DNA from: Tipula vernalis
Taxonomy: Eukaryota; Arthropoda; Insecta; Diptera; Tipulidae
Direction of reading: 5' to 3'
DNA: 64,000 nucleotides
Assembly (NCBI GenBank): GCA_958295665.1
Contig: OY282558.1
Coordinates: 50,165,389-50,229,388, forward strand
The stretch's first letter is position 1, and the number at the start of each line of letters is the position of its first letter. The translations under genes were made by a program, and so were the position numbers. Of this stretch, positions 12,635 to 22,013 are shown in pieces. The notes under the pieces are model-generated. The model had not been told where the DNA came from. It worked only from the letters and a program-made list of their open reading frames with translations, and made no database searches.

Positions 12635-14826
12635 TTACTAGCTTCAATTGGGGTCACATACCACAGGCTTGGAGTCAAGTAAACGTGGTTTTTATCCCAA
12701 AGCCTGGCAATCGGCCATGTGAACTTCCTAAGTCCTTTCGACCTATCAGTCTTACATCGTTTATTCTTAAAACCATGGAACGACTTATAGATCTTCATAT
12801 CAGAGACTGGTTAACGGCAACCAGACCTCTAAATCCAAATCAATTCGCCTATAGGAAAGGCAAATCCACAGAGGGTGCGCTGCATCTACTTGTCACCAAG
12901 ATTGAAGCAGCCTATCGCTCGAAAGAAATTGCTCTGTGTGCATTTCTGGATATTGAGGGAGCTTTTGACAATACTGGATACGACTCAATTGCTAGGGCAA
13001 TCAAGCGTAGAGGTATTGACGATCCGACTAACCACTGGATTAGTTCCATGTTGGTTAGTAGGAAGATTACATCTAAATTAGGTAATGAGTCAGTCACGAT
13101 TACGGCAGCAAGAGGGTGTCCGCAGGGCGGTGTACTGTCCCCTTTGCTGTGGTCACTCGTGATCGACGAGTTGCTTGATAATTTACATCTACTTGGGTAC
13201 GATGCCATTGGTTATGCGGACGATTTGGTTATCATAGTCTCTGGAGGGCATGAACGTACGATGTCCGCCAGCATGCAACAGGCTTTGCTTGTTATTTCGA
13301 ATTGGTGGACTGGGGAGGGCCTTTCGATTAACCCTAGCAAAACAGTTCTGGTGCCCTTCACCAAAAGACGTAATTTGAACCTTGGTTCAATTAGTCTTAA
13401 TAATATAAATATCGGATACTCCAATGAAGTCAAATATCTGGGTGTTGTCCTAGATAAGAAACTAACTTGGAACTCTCATATTACTTCAACTACCGAACGC
13501 GCGGCCAGGGCCATGTGGGCCTGCCGGCGTATGTTCGGCAGGACCTGGGGCCTGAACTCAAAAATGATTTACTGGATGTACATCATGATAGTGAGGCCAA
13601 TTGTAACATATGGGGCAATAGTTTGGTGGCCTAAGGTACAGCAAAAAGTTATTAGGAACAAGCTGACCTCATTACAGAGACTAGCATGTCTCGGAATTAC
13701 AGGTGCTATGCGCACCTGCCCTACGGCGGCAATGGAAGCTCTCATCGGGCTCACTCCACTTCATATCCACGTCAAAAAATCAGCTGCTACCTGTGCAGCT
13801 AGATTGAAGCTCGCGAATCAATACAGTCATGATGACCATATGGGTCACCTGGACATTTTGAATGAACTTCCAGACCTGAATATGTTCTTTAGTGTCCCGG
13901 ACGTTATGCCGAAAGAACTCTGCTTTGGCAGGAATTTCGTGGTAACAATCCCCGATAGAACAGACTGGGATACTGGGTTACCGCAGATGGAACCTAACAG
14001 CCTAGTCTGGTACACTGATGGATCAAAAATGGATAGTGGAGTCGGCATTGGTGTCTTTGGACCCAATCACAAAATATCGAAATCACTGGGTACTTACCCC
14101 AGTGTTTTTCTAGCCGAAATTCACGCCATCGAAATCTGCGCCTCTATTATTATGACCAAAGGTCTTAAAGGCGCATCCATCCACATTTTGTCTGACAGCC
14201 AAGCAGCACTGAAAGCATTGGCTTCTAACTGCTTGGTTTCCAAGTCGGTTCAAAGTTGTTATAAACTGCTACAATCTCTCTCTTGTCAAAACAAAGTAAG
14301 GTTGTGGTGGGTGCCTGGTCACATGGGCATCACTGGAAATGAGATAGCCGACGAACTTGCACGGGCAGGCTCGTCGACTACACTCATTGGCCCTGAGCCT
14401 TTTTGTGGTATCCCGTGGGCTTCTGCAACCTACACAATCAGTAAATGGGAAAAAATACAGTGCTTGACTTATTGGAACTGTATTCCCGGCCTTAGACAAG
14501 CCAAATCTTTGATCAGACCATTTCACCACAAAAATTTGGCGATCAATTTCAGCAAAGGAAATATTAGGAAACTTGTGAGTTTTCTCTCAGGTCACTGTAA
14601 CCTGAGATATCATTTGAACAAAATGAACCTGTCCACAGAGACGGAGTGCCGACTCTGTTTGGAAGAGACAGAAACCGCAGAACACATACTATGTGAGTGT
14701 GTTGCTCTGTGCACACGGAGGTGGATTCATTTTGAAGAGAGGTATCTGACCCCGGAGAAATGTAAATTGGCCTCTATAAACAGCATTCTCGCCTTTATTA
14801 GAGAGGTGGAGAAGCTCCTGGAGTAA
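12622..14826 (+). CDS. LINE ORF2 C-terminal part: RT and RNase H
   Basis: Open frame of 734 codons without interruption, encoding the reverse transcriptase that copies LINE RNA at the nicked target. Motifs in order: FRPISLTSFILKTMERL (residues about 39-55), AFLDIEGAFDNTGYD (first palm Asp, about 107-121), GCPQGGVLSPLLW (about 165), the catalytic YADD (198-201), and then RNase H with WYTDGSKMDSGVGIG (from about 463), LAEIHAIE, SDSQAALKAL and GNEIADELA. A C-terminal CRLCLEETETAEHILCEC (from 676) is the usual zinc-knuckle-like cysteine cluster. The endonuclease is missing. The ATG at 12622 lies in the duplicated target site, so the first four residues are host-derived and element coding starts at 12635. 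RNase H with this RT type suggests the I/LOA group; the exact clade is inferred. RT and RNase H motifs are intact. Confidence 0.93.
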   Translation: MSTFITSFNWGHIPQAWSQVNVVFIPKPGNRPCELPKSFRPISLTSFILKTMERLIDLHIRDWLTATRPLNPNQFAYRKGKSTEGALHLLVTKIEAAYRSKEIALCAFLDIEGAFDNTGYDSIARAIKRRGIDDPTNHWISSMLVSRKITSKLGNESVTITAARGCPQGGVLSPLLWSLVIDELLDNLHLLGYDAIGYADDLVIIVSGGHERTMSASMQQALLVISNWWTGEGLSINPSKTVLVPFTKRRNLNLGSISLNNINIGYSNEVKYLGVVLDKKLTWNSHITSTTERAARAMWACRRMFGRTWGLNSKMIYWMYIMIVRPIVTYGAIVWWPKVQQKVIRNKLTSLQRLACLGITGAMRTCPTAAMEALIGLTPLHIHVKKSAATCAARLKLANQYSHDDHMGHLDILNELPDLNMFFSVPDVMPKELCFGRNFVVTIPDRTDWDTGLPQMEPNSLVWYTDGSKMDSGVGIGVFGPNHKISKSLGTYPSVFLAEIHAIEICASIIMTKGLKGASIHILSDSQAALKALASNCLVSKSVQSCYKLLQSLSCQNKVRLWWVPGHMGITGNEIADELARAGSSTTLIGPEPFCGIPWASATYTISKWEKIQCLTYWNCIPGLRQAKSLIRPFHHKNLAINFSKGNIRKLVSFLSGHCNLRYHLNKMNLSTETECRLCLEETETAEHILCECVALCTRRWIHFEERYLTPEKCKLASINSILAFIREVEKLLE

Positions 14827-14912
14827 CAGTACCCAACAGCACAAAAGATCTTTTAGGTCGTAGTGCTAGCCGCTTTTGGGCAGGGACGAAAAAAAAAAAA
14901 AAAAAAAAAAAA
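12635..14912 (+). mobile_element. 5'-truncated LINE (I/LOA-like, RNase H-bearing)
   Basis: A non-LTR retrotransposon copy flanked by a perfect 13-bp target-site duplication and ending in a run of about two dozen A (from 14889). The 5' end is cut inside ORF2, so ORF1, the endonuclease and the promoter are missing. This is the usual result of incomplete target-primed reverse transcription. The perfect duplication, clean A tail and uninterrupted reading frame point to a recent insertion. It lies inside the region that splits gypsy-1, so it is younger than that element. Confidence 0.95.
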
Positions 14913-14925
14913 ATGTCTACATTTA
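14913..14925. repeat. LINE target-site duplication, right
   Basis: Second copy of the 13-bp ATGTCTACATTTA, directly after the poly(A) tail. Confidence 0.95.
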
Positions 14926-15120
14926 ATTTAATTTCTCTATGTTATGATATTTGATAATTTACTGTTACAATGTTGTAGTTACATTTTTATTGATGTTGTT
15001 GTTGATAATTTGGTGTTACAATCTTGTCTACTGCTACATTGTTGTTTGGTCAATATGATGTTGGGATGTTGGGTTCGTGTGGAGTCACAATACGTAACTC
15101 GTGCAAAAAAACAAGCAAAA

Positions 15121-16107
15121 TCTCATTGGGATCTCATAGCCAGAATGGCCCATATACCTAGTCTCATCAAGAAATGTCACTTCTTCGTCATATAACTCGA
15201 CAGTAAGAGTGTTGAACATCGATCAGACTATGATTTTCTAATAGACCTGATCTTTACCTTCATGGTTCCAACGAATCAGACCAATGTCATTGGGATTTCA
15301 TAGCCAGAATGGCCCATACAGATAGTCCTGTCAAGAAATGTCAATTCTTCGTCATGTATCTCGAAATTTAGGGTGTTGAACATCGATCAGACTATGATTT
15401 TCTAATAGATCTGATTTCTATCTTCATGGTTCCAACGAATCAGACCAATATCATTGGAATTTCATAGCCAGAATGGCCCATATAGATAGTCCCATCAAGA
15501 AATGTCTCTTCTTCGTCATATATCTCAAAAGTTAGGGTGTTGAACATCGATCAGACTATGATTTGCTAATAGATCTGATCTTTATCTTCGTGGTTCCAAT
15601 GAATCAGACCAATGTCATTGGGATTTCATAGCCAGAATGGCCCATATACATAGTCCCATCAAGAAATGTCACTTCTTCGTCATATATCTCGGAAGTAAGA
15701 GTGTTGAACATCAGTCTAGCTATGATTTTCTAATAGATCTGATCTTTAACTTGATGGTTCTAACGAATCAGACCAAAGTCATTGGGATTTCATAGCCAGA
15801 ATGGCCCGTATAGATAGTCCCGTCAAGAAATGTCACTTCTTCGTCATATAACTCGAAAGTTAGGGTGTTGAACATCGATCAGACTATGATTTTCTAATAG
15901 ATCTGATCTTTATCTTCATGGTTCCAATGAATCAGACTAATGTCATTGGGATCTAATAGCCAGAATGGCCCATATACATAGTCCCGTAAAGAAATGTCAC
16001 TTCTTCGTCATATATCTCGAAAGTTTAGGGTGTTGAACATCAGTCTAGCTATGATTTTCTAATAGATCTAATCTTTACCTTGATGGTTGTAACGAATCAG
16101 AGAAAAG
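15121..16107 (+). repeat. 164-bp satellite, six direct copies
   Basis: The landmark 'cattggga' and its variants recur at 15124, 15288, 15452, 15616, 15780 and 15944, exactly 164 bp apart. Each monomer contains 'catagccagaatggccc', 'aagaaatgtcacttcttcg' and an internal palindromic pair 'gatcaga...tctgatc'. Copies differ by scattered substitutions with hardly any indels. About one and a third more copies lie inverted at 16873-17092. No protein is encoded. Confidence 0.95.
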
Positions 16108-16204
16108 TGGTTATTCACTAGTCACTTGTGAGTATAATGGATTTTAAATAGTAAATGGTTTTAATTTCCATACATATATAACTATTCTTTGGTGATACGT
16201 TGTG

Positions 16205-16432
16205 AAACCTAAATGTTGCTTTGATTGATGCGGTGGTAAAGCAACTACTTTAGCATATTAGGGTCCAAGGTTCGATTCCCGCTGGTGACGAGAAAAAATG
16301 TCACGACTAAATATTGTGTTGTGGTGTCTGGTGTCTCAAATTATCAAGTCCGTAATTTGGACTTATCTCATTGTATATTAAAACTTTCAAGTCGTAATTG
16401 TAGACTTATCTCAAAAAAAAAAAAAAGAATAA
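16205..16432 (+). mobile_element. Possible tRNA-derived SINE
   Basis: A perfect Pol III B box, GGTTCGATTCC (16269-16279), lies about 35 bp after an A-box-like 'tgcggtggtaaagc' (16228-16241). That is tRNA-like spacing. The T-arm does not pair well, so this is not a functional tRNA. The unit runs on to an A-rich tail at about 16415-16430. Head, body and A tail together suggest a SINE. No target-site duplication was found and the left edge is uncertain. Confidence 0.5.
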
Positions 16433-16872
16433 ATACCAAATATTTGTTTGAATTTGAAATATTTTTAGGTTATAAATTGATTTAATTGTTAAATTTACTT
16501 TGTATTAAATTTAACAATTAAAGTTAAATATATTAAAATAAAATGTTTGTTTATTTCTTAGTGTATATTAATAAATGCGGTTTAACCTTATGAGTAACAC
16601 TTCTTATTTTAATAACCGTGCTGCTCAAATCATCATAAAGTTCCCAGTTACACTGGTTTTTGCAGTAAGCCGTATTTTGTTTCTGTTTGGCTATGTAGTT
16701 TACCAGAGAACTTAAACTGAATGCTACTCTATCCATAAAATATTATTGATGGAATATCATTTAATTGAACCATCGGTTGATTATGACAGTTTAAATATTC
16801 TGTGTTTAGGGCTACGAATCCATTTAATTTGACGTCGCATATGATATTGCAAGACATTTTGATTCACCCTCG
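16433..16872. other. Unassigned AT-rich spacer
   Basis: No gene or clear repeat was seen between the SINE-like unit and the inverted satellite copies. Confidence 0.6.
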
Positions 16873-17092
16873 TATATTACGATGAACTGATATTTCTTGA
16901 TGGGACTATCTATATGGGCCATTCTGGCTATGATATCCCAATGACATTGGTCTGATTCATTGGAACCATGAGGGTAAAGATCAGATCTATTAGAAAATCA
17001 TAGTCTGATCGATGTTCAACACCCTTACTTTTGAGATATATTACGATGAAGTGACATTTCTTTACGGGACTATCTATATGGGCCATTCTGGC
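16873..17092 (-). repeat. 164-bp satellite, inverted copies
   Basis: The reverse complement of the 15121-16107 monomer, about 1.3 copies. 'ttacgatgaa' plus following bases recurs at 16878 and 17042, again 164 bp apart. With the direct array it forms a large inverted arrangement around a 765-bp spacer. Confidence 0.92.
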
Positions 17093-17247
17093 CATTCATG
17101 GCATCTTCTGAGAACAATTTAGTTATATAATTGATATTTTATAAAATCATTTTAGAAGATTGTTGATTACTGCTATCTCGAATGAATTATCTCTTCTTTC
17201 TTGTGACTTATTCCACTTTTAAATTGATAAATAATAAATTTTTTTTT

Positions 17248-17376
17248 TTTATATTTATTGTTTATTTATTAATTTTCTTATAGTGAAATTATTATTGAAG
17301 GTTTTTATTAGAATTGATTTCGATTACAAGTAATAATTTAAAAATAAGGAAATTAATAAATAAACAATAAATATAT
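17248..17376. repeat. AT-rich inverted repeat
   Basis: 'atttattgtttatttattaa' (about 17252-17272) and its reverse complement (about 17353-17373) flank a loop of about 80 bases, with further partial pairing either side. It could be a small foldback element or chance symmetry in AT-rich DNA. Confidence 0.6.
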
Positions 17377-17539
17377 GTAAATAAAATAAAATTTTATTTT
17401 AGTTTAATTATCAAGCTTAGTGCTGTAAATTTATTAAATAATAATTCATATAATAAGAATTAAATTTCGAAATTTTTGTATAACTTCCTAATCATTTTAT
17501 TTTATATTTAACGCATATTAAAATCTTTAGTTTCGCGAT

Positions 17540-17737
17540 AGTTTTATTTTTGGGCTGAGAGTTACTGTCGTGAAAGTTTTAGCTATCATGAGAGTATTTT
17601 TTTGGGCTGACATTGAAAATTTTGTAATGATAGAATTTTTTTTGGGCTACAGTTTCGTAAATATTGGTCGTTATAGAAGTTTTTTTGGGCTGACACTATA
17701 AATTGCCGTTTTAGTGTTACCATAGCATTTCTTTGAA
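17540..17737. repeat. Degenerate 'TTTTTTGGGCTGA' repeat
   Basis: The motif ttttttgggctga or a close variant recurs near 17548, 17600, 17645 and 17683, with a last variant 'ttttgggccaac' at 17743, at steps of roughly 40-60 bp. The spacers are only loosely alike, so this is a decayed short-period tandem repeat. Confidence 0.6.
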
Positions 17738-17761
17738 ATAGAATTTTGGGCCAACTTCACA
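17738..17761. repeat. 24-bp inverted repeat, right copy
   Basis: Exact reverse complement of 11927-11950. On the minus strand a frame through it reads SDVCEVGPKFYFKEM. On the plus strand the left copy reads CEVGPKFYPKKFEF, so both copies may derive from the same stretch of gypsy pol. Confidence 0.9.
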
Positions 17762-17929
17762 TACATCTGATTCGATAACACGTGGAGATTTGCTATAACT
17801 CGGAAAGTTTTTTACATTTGAACTATAATGTACCAATTTTAATGCTGAACACGCATTAGGCTGGTTTCCATTAAAATCCACAAGACCTTGATTGGTTTTG
17901 GTGGATGATTGGTGGATTGTATTTGAGGA

Positions 17930-18012
17930 TTTGACTCGTTCATTAAAATTTTACTTTTCGACTCAATCCAATAAGGCATGAATTGGAACCTGTGTCTAGC
18001 ATGCATTCAACG
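17930..18012 (-). pseudogene. gypsy-1 aspartic protease remnant
   Basis: A short minus-strand frame reads ECMLDTGSNSCLIG and then stops. D-T-G-S is the active-site signature of retroviral-type aspartic proteases, which cut the Gag-Pol polyprotein. It lies where a gypsy protease should be, downstream of the Gag zinc knuckle, and before the RT fragments at 11051-11926 once the nest is removed. Confidence 0.75.
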
Positions 18013-18189
18013 TTTTTCCACACTTTTCAAAATTTTAATAATAAAACTGCTGATACATTTCCCTTGAAATTAGATGAATTAATCTTGGCTATTTGCAAAT
18101 TAATGTCTTCGTCAGCATCGTCATCAAGTTTGATTTCTTTAACATTATTTGTCCTTATATTCGAACTTGATTTTTGATTTTCTTTTTTT

Positions 18190-19030
18190 TTATATCTGCA
18201 ACATGCTTCATAACGGTGCTTATAATTGCACTGCGCATGTGTGACCTATAGTGGGACAAACACCTTTTTCGAACATATGTTTAGTTCCACAAAATAAACA
18301 TTGCTTTGCTGTCTTACATGACTGACGCGATTTTTCTGTTTTATTTATCTTTGTTTACCGGAACACTTGATTTGGTTTCATCACTAGTCATAATAGTTAC
18401 TCTATTTTGATTGAGTGATTTCACTAATTTTACATATGTAAATTGCTTGATCTAAGGTAAGATCAGATTTTTCCATTAGTTTCTTTTTTACCTGAATGTT
18501 TTTTATACCAACAACTACCCGATCCCTTAATAATTGGTTTGATATTTCAGCGGAACTATATGCACACAATTTAGCTAATTTTTTTAGTTTTAATAAATAA
18601 TTATCAAATGTTTCGTCCTCTAATTGATCACACGTATTGCACTAATACTTTTATGAATCTTTCTTAGTACCAATTCATCGGACATTTTATCTTTATCATC
18701 AAGACCAAAATTACTATATTTTGTTTTCGCTTTGGTACCAATGGCAGACAACAGAATACTTGCTTTTTGTTGATTTTTCTCTGGTGTCCATAAATTCATT
18801 CCCGTTGCAAAACAGTAATCTTGCCAGTTAGCTTCAAATATTTCGAAATTTTCTCGAACATCACCATTTTCGATTTCCAGTGGAGCTGGCCATGGAATAT
18901 TATTAGGTGTAAAAGCCAAATTTGTTACCGCCTTTTCTTTATTAACCTCCATTTGAAGCGCTTGCATACTTTCAGTTAGATTCGTCATAACTGCTGTTTG
19001 TGCTTTAACGTATGCCATGAACTCTTCCAT
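18190..19030 (-). pseudogene. gypsy-1 Gag (decayed)
   Basis: The N-terminal frame starts MEEFMAYVKAQTAVMTNL at 19030 and runs to 18620. A frameshifted continuation shows FDNYLLKLKKLAKLC and LLRDRVVVGIKNIQVKKKL, typical of the capsid region of Ty3/gypsy Gag. The nucleocapsid end (about 18200-18330) reads CLFCGTKHMFEKGVCPTIGH, then after another frameshift CNYKHRYEAC, the usual double zinc-knuckle pattern. Gag packages element RNA in the cytoplasm. Several frameshifts make it non-functional. The start is supported by its position 22 bp from the terminal repeat at 19052. Confidence 0.85.
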
Positions 19031-19051
19031 TATTCTTCTTATTTATATATG

Positions 19052-19127
19052 TGGCGAGCGGTACATTCGTTGTTATAATGATTCTACTGACAGTTGCCTC
19101 TCTTCCCAATGAACACTCCCATCATGC
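19052..19127 (-). repeat. Terminal direct repeat of gypsy-1 (5' side)
   Basis: Partner of 9798-9873 (72/76 identical), placed just upstream of the gag start in the minus orientation. Together they bound gypsy-1 and everything nested in it. Confidence 0.7.
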
Positions 19128-19137
19128 AGGCATGTAT

Positions 19138-19390
19138 TTAGGAGGATAATACAACAGTCAGCATTGGCACTACGGGTCTAGGTTTCGTATTAAGAACTTT
19201 GGGTGTTTTCAGTCCCTTAACTTCTTTAATAGTTGATATAAGTTTATCACATAAGATGTTAAACTTTGTCATGTTTTCTGCAGATCTATTAATTTGCCAG
19301 ATTTTACTGGTCTTACGTTTTTCTTTAACCAAGTCTCTTACTTCCACAGGATAAGTTTTTTCGAATTTCTTTTAAGATTTTGTTATTGGT
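19138..19390 (-). pseudogene. Jockey-type LINE ORF2 linker fragment
   Basis: The minus-strand frame includes EVRDLVKEKRKTSKIWQ and MTKFNILCDKLISTIKEVK. It resembles the charged linker between endonuclease and RT in Jockey-clade LINEs (pattern IRELVRxKRRARRxW, then NRLxxELKxxIKE). It is short and interrupted upstream by a stop. It shares strand with the ORF1-like remnant at 23906-24437 on the other side of gypsy-2, so both probably come from one LINE that gypsy-2 now splits. Confidence 0.55.
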
Positions 19391-19420
19391 ACGTAAGAGA
19401 TTTTTTTATTTGTAATGTAC

Positions 19421-19590
19421 TGTTAGAAATAATACAACACAACTAGTTTGACGTTAATAATAATGTTCTTTATTCAACTATAACTTGTGCATGTTGGTTG
19501 TATGATGGTTGATGCTCCACTGAACTGTCAATGACATTTGTTACAGTAGCTCACTTTACAAAAGTCACATGAGAACTTAAGATTCGTTCA
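19421..19590 (-). repeat. gypsy-2 3' LTR
   Basis: Identical to the right LTR at 168 of 170 positions (differences at 'gtttgacg/gtttaacg' and 'gatgctcc/gatcctcc'). The A-rich stretch to its right ('aattaaaaggaaaaatgag' on the minus strand) may be the polypurine tract, although a short non-purine gap separates it from the LTR. Confidence 0.95.
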
Positions 19591-19685
19591 CATTATTATA
19601 ACACTCATTTTTCCTTTTAATTCTAATTTTAACTTATTAACAATCATGATCTGGACCAGGCAAACCTCTATGACTGTTACAATTT

Positions 19686-20595
19686 TCAAGAGCCATACCT
19701 GTCCGGCGGTCTTGAACTACGACCACTGCGCGTTCTGACTTCTCCATGATTATTTGGAGCTTGAATGGCAAGTTGAGGAGCTACCTCACTATCACTACCC
19801 GAACTTACTTCTGAATTTTCACCTTCAGCTGTATCATATTCCAATGCGGAGTTATTTTTGATGTTCACTGAAAGAGCTAATTCGTCCGCACTCACATTTA
19901 CAGCGGGAGTGTTCAACATCTGATTTTCATCGTTATTGACTGTTTCTTGTGTCGGTGTTACAATTTGGATTTCTGGCAAATTTACTATTTGACCCGATTT
20001 AACATTATCTTCGAATAACAATTCATTAGCACTAAAATCTTCATTCTTTGTTTTAGCTATACATAAATCTACGATTACGTATAAAATAATTGTTAAATGC
20101 ATCTTCAATAATGTATGAACGTTCATTAACTATTCCAATTATTTTTCCATCTTCGACAAGAAGTTGTTCCGATAACCTGCCAAAGAATAGCTCTGATGGT
20201 GTGAGACTCATACTTGCCACCGGAGTCGTGTTGTACTCCATGATTCTGTATTGGAATTGGTTTACTTCATTTGCTTCGTAGCAACGCTTCAAAATATTTT
20301 TCGCGATTGCTACACCCTTTTCGGCCAACCCATTGCTTTGCGGATATCTCGGGCTCGAGTATTTGAATTGGACGTTGAAATCTCTTGAAAACTTCTCGAA
20401 TTCAGATGAGTTGAATGGAACATTATCACTTTTAATTATCGACGGATATCCAATTTTACTGAATATCAAACCAAATTTATCGATAATGTGTGAAGAGGTC
20501 TTATTGTTGATTTTAATTGCTACCAAGTAGTTTGAATATGCGTCAAAAATTGACATGAAATCGCGACCGGGATATTCAAATAGATCAACTGACAC
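19686..20595 (-). pseudogene. gypsy-2 integrase core and Pol tail
   Basis: Integrase inserts the element cDNA into the genome. The frame 20595-20053 holds the DDE core: SVDLFEY (first Asp), IIKSDNVPF (second Asp) and PQSNGLAEKGVAI (Glu). All three catalytic positions are kept. It ends with NYFIRNRRFMYS and a stop; the tail then continues in another frame to 19686 as an acidic Ser-rich stretch ending RTRSGRSSRPPDRYGS, a common C-terminus for insect gypsy Pol. A frameshift near 20620 cuts it from the zinc-binding domain. The first 25 or so codons of the tail frame overlap the core out of frame and are not real coding. Confidence 0.88.
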
Positions 20596-20618
20596 AATGT
20601 GGTATGGATACTTTGGAT

Positions 20619-20945
20619 TTATTTATTTTGAAGCAATGGTTCCTTTTGATTGTTTTGTTTGAACCTTTCACAAATATTGCATGATGCAATCATTTCTTTG
20701 ATTTTTGTGTTCATTTCCGGCCAAAAGTACAACATTCTGGCCCTGGCAAGTGTTTTCTCAATTTCCAAGTGTAGTTCGTGTAGCCATTTTGCCATTTTAT
20801 TTTGCAATTTCGTTGGGATTACGAGTCGGTGATTTCGGAATAACAACCCATTTTCGAAATGCAGTTCGGATTTTAGTTTGTGAAATACCCTGGCAAAATC
20901 ATTCTGAGATCGATAGTCGGGCCAACCATTTCTTACTTAGTCACA
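20619..20945 (-). pseudogene. gypsy-2 integrase zinc-binding domain
   Basis: The frame shows KSELHFENGLLFRNHRLVIP, then KWLHELHLEIEKTLARAR, then MLYFWPEMNTKIK and CNICERFKQ. This is the HHCC finger in front of the integrase core. The likeness reaches upstream of the first start codon to about 20938, where an in-frame stop separates it from RNase H. Confidence 0.85.
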
Positions 20946-21063
20946 TACGCGCTTAAGATCCTCATCCGACGCTATTATCTGTCTATAATAATCATAATTA
21001 TCCCTCGACACACAAACGGATCGTGTGACGCTGTGAATGACTGTGTTCAATTCTGTGCCTTCT

Positions 21064-22010
21064 TCAATTCAAAAGCCTCATAAACATGCGCTGCAATCTT
21101 GGTGTGACACCATCAATGTCGCGCAAATTTAATGATTCAAGTGGCTTATGATCACTTTCAACTATAAATCGACGTCCATAGACAATGTTATGAAAACGTT
21201 TACATGCAAACACCACAGCCAAAAGTTCTTTTTCAATTTGCGCCCATCTCTTTTCAGCTTTACTAAGCGTTCTAGACGCAAATGCAACCGGATGCTTTTC
21301 TTGAATCAAACCCGAACCAAGTCCATCTTTTGATGCATCTGTTTGAATGACGCTTGGATTTTCTGGATTAAATGGTTTTAACACCCGGTCGGATGTGATT
21401 ATTTTCTTTATATTGTCAAGTTGAAAATCGTGTTTTTCTTTCCCCGATAATAAACGCAGTTCCGCTGTCATCTTTGACAGATTTGGAATGAACTTTGCCA
21501 AGTATTTAGAAAGACTCAATAAACGTGACACGGCGTGTTTGTCGGTTGGCTTTTTCATTTTCAAAATGGCATCAATATGTTTTTGAACCGGTCTAATTTT
21601 TGCATTCGACAAAATAAGACCCATGAATTTGACCTTTGATTTGCAGTATTGAATCTTGCCCGGATTGAACTTGACATTGTTCGAGCGAGCACGCTCAAGA
21701 ACGATTTTCAAGATTCTGTCATATTCCTCTTCGTTACAGGGTACTATTGCAATATCATCAAAATACACAAAAACACCCGGTATATCACCGAAAATCTGTA
21801 CCATGCGTCTCTGAAAAATCTCTGGCGAAATATTTAAGCCAAACGCAAGTCTATTGAATTTATACCGACCAATGAGTGTCATGAATATTGTCAATTCTGA
21901 ACTCGTTTCATCCAATCCAATTGCCAAAATCCATTTGAGCAGTATAATACTGTGAATACTTTCTTATCAACCAATTCTGAGGTCAATTCATCCATAGTGG
22001 GTATCAAATA
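21064..22010 (-). pseudogene. gypsy-2 reverse transcriptase and RNase H
   Basis: The main frame (21927-21064, 287 codons) reads FGLNISPEIFQRRM, then the catalytic VYFDDIAIV, the thumb, QTDASKDGLGSGLIQ (RNase H Asp), KELLAVVFACKRFHNI and VESDHKPLESL. So the RT YxDD-type motif and three RNase H acidic blocks are kept. The upstream palm start (HYLIPTMDELTSELVDKKVF, about 21955-22010) lies in another frame. A one-base frameshift near 21930 and a stop just after KCLRR near 22014 break the polyprotein. The C-terminal end after MRLLN is degenerate. Confidence 0.9.
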
Positions 22011-22013
22011 ATG

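Noticed and set aside
16228..16291. Functional tRNA gene
   Set aside because: The A and B boxes are present but the T-stem and acceptor stem do not pair; a SINE-like origin fits better.
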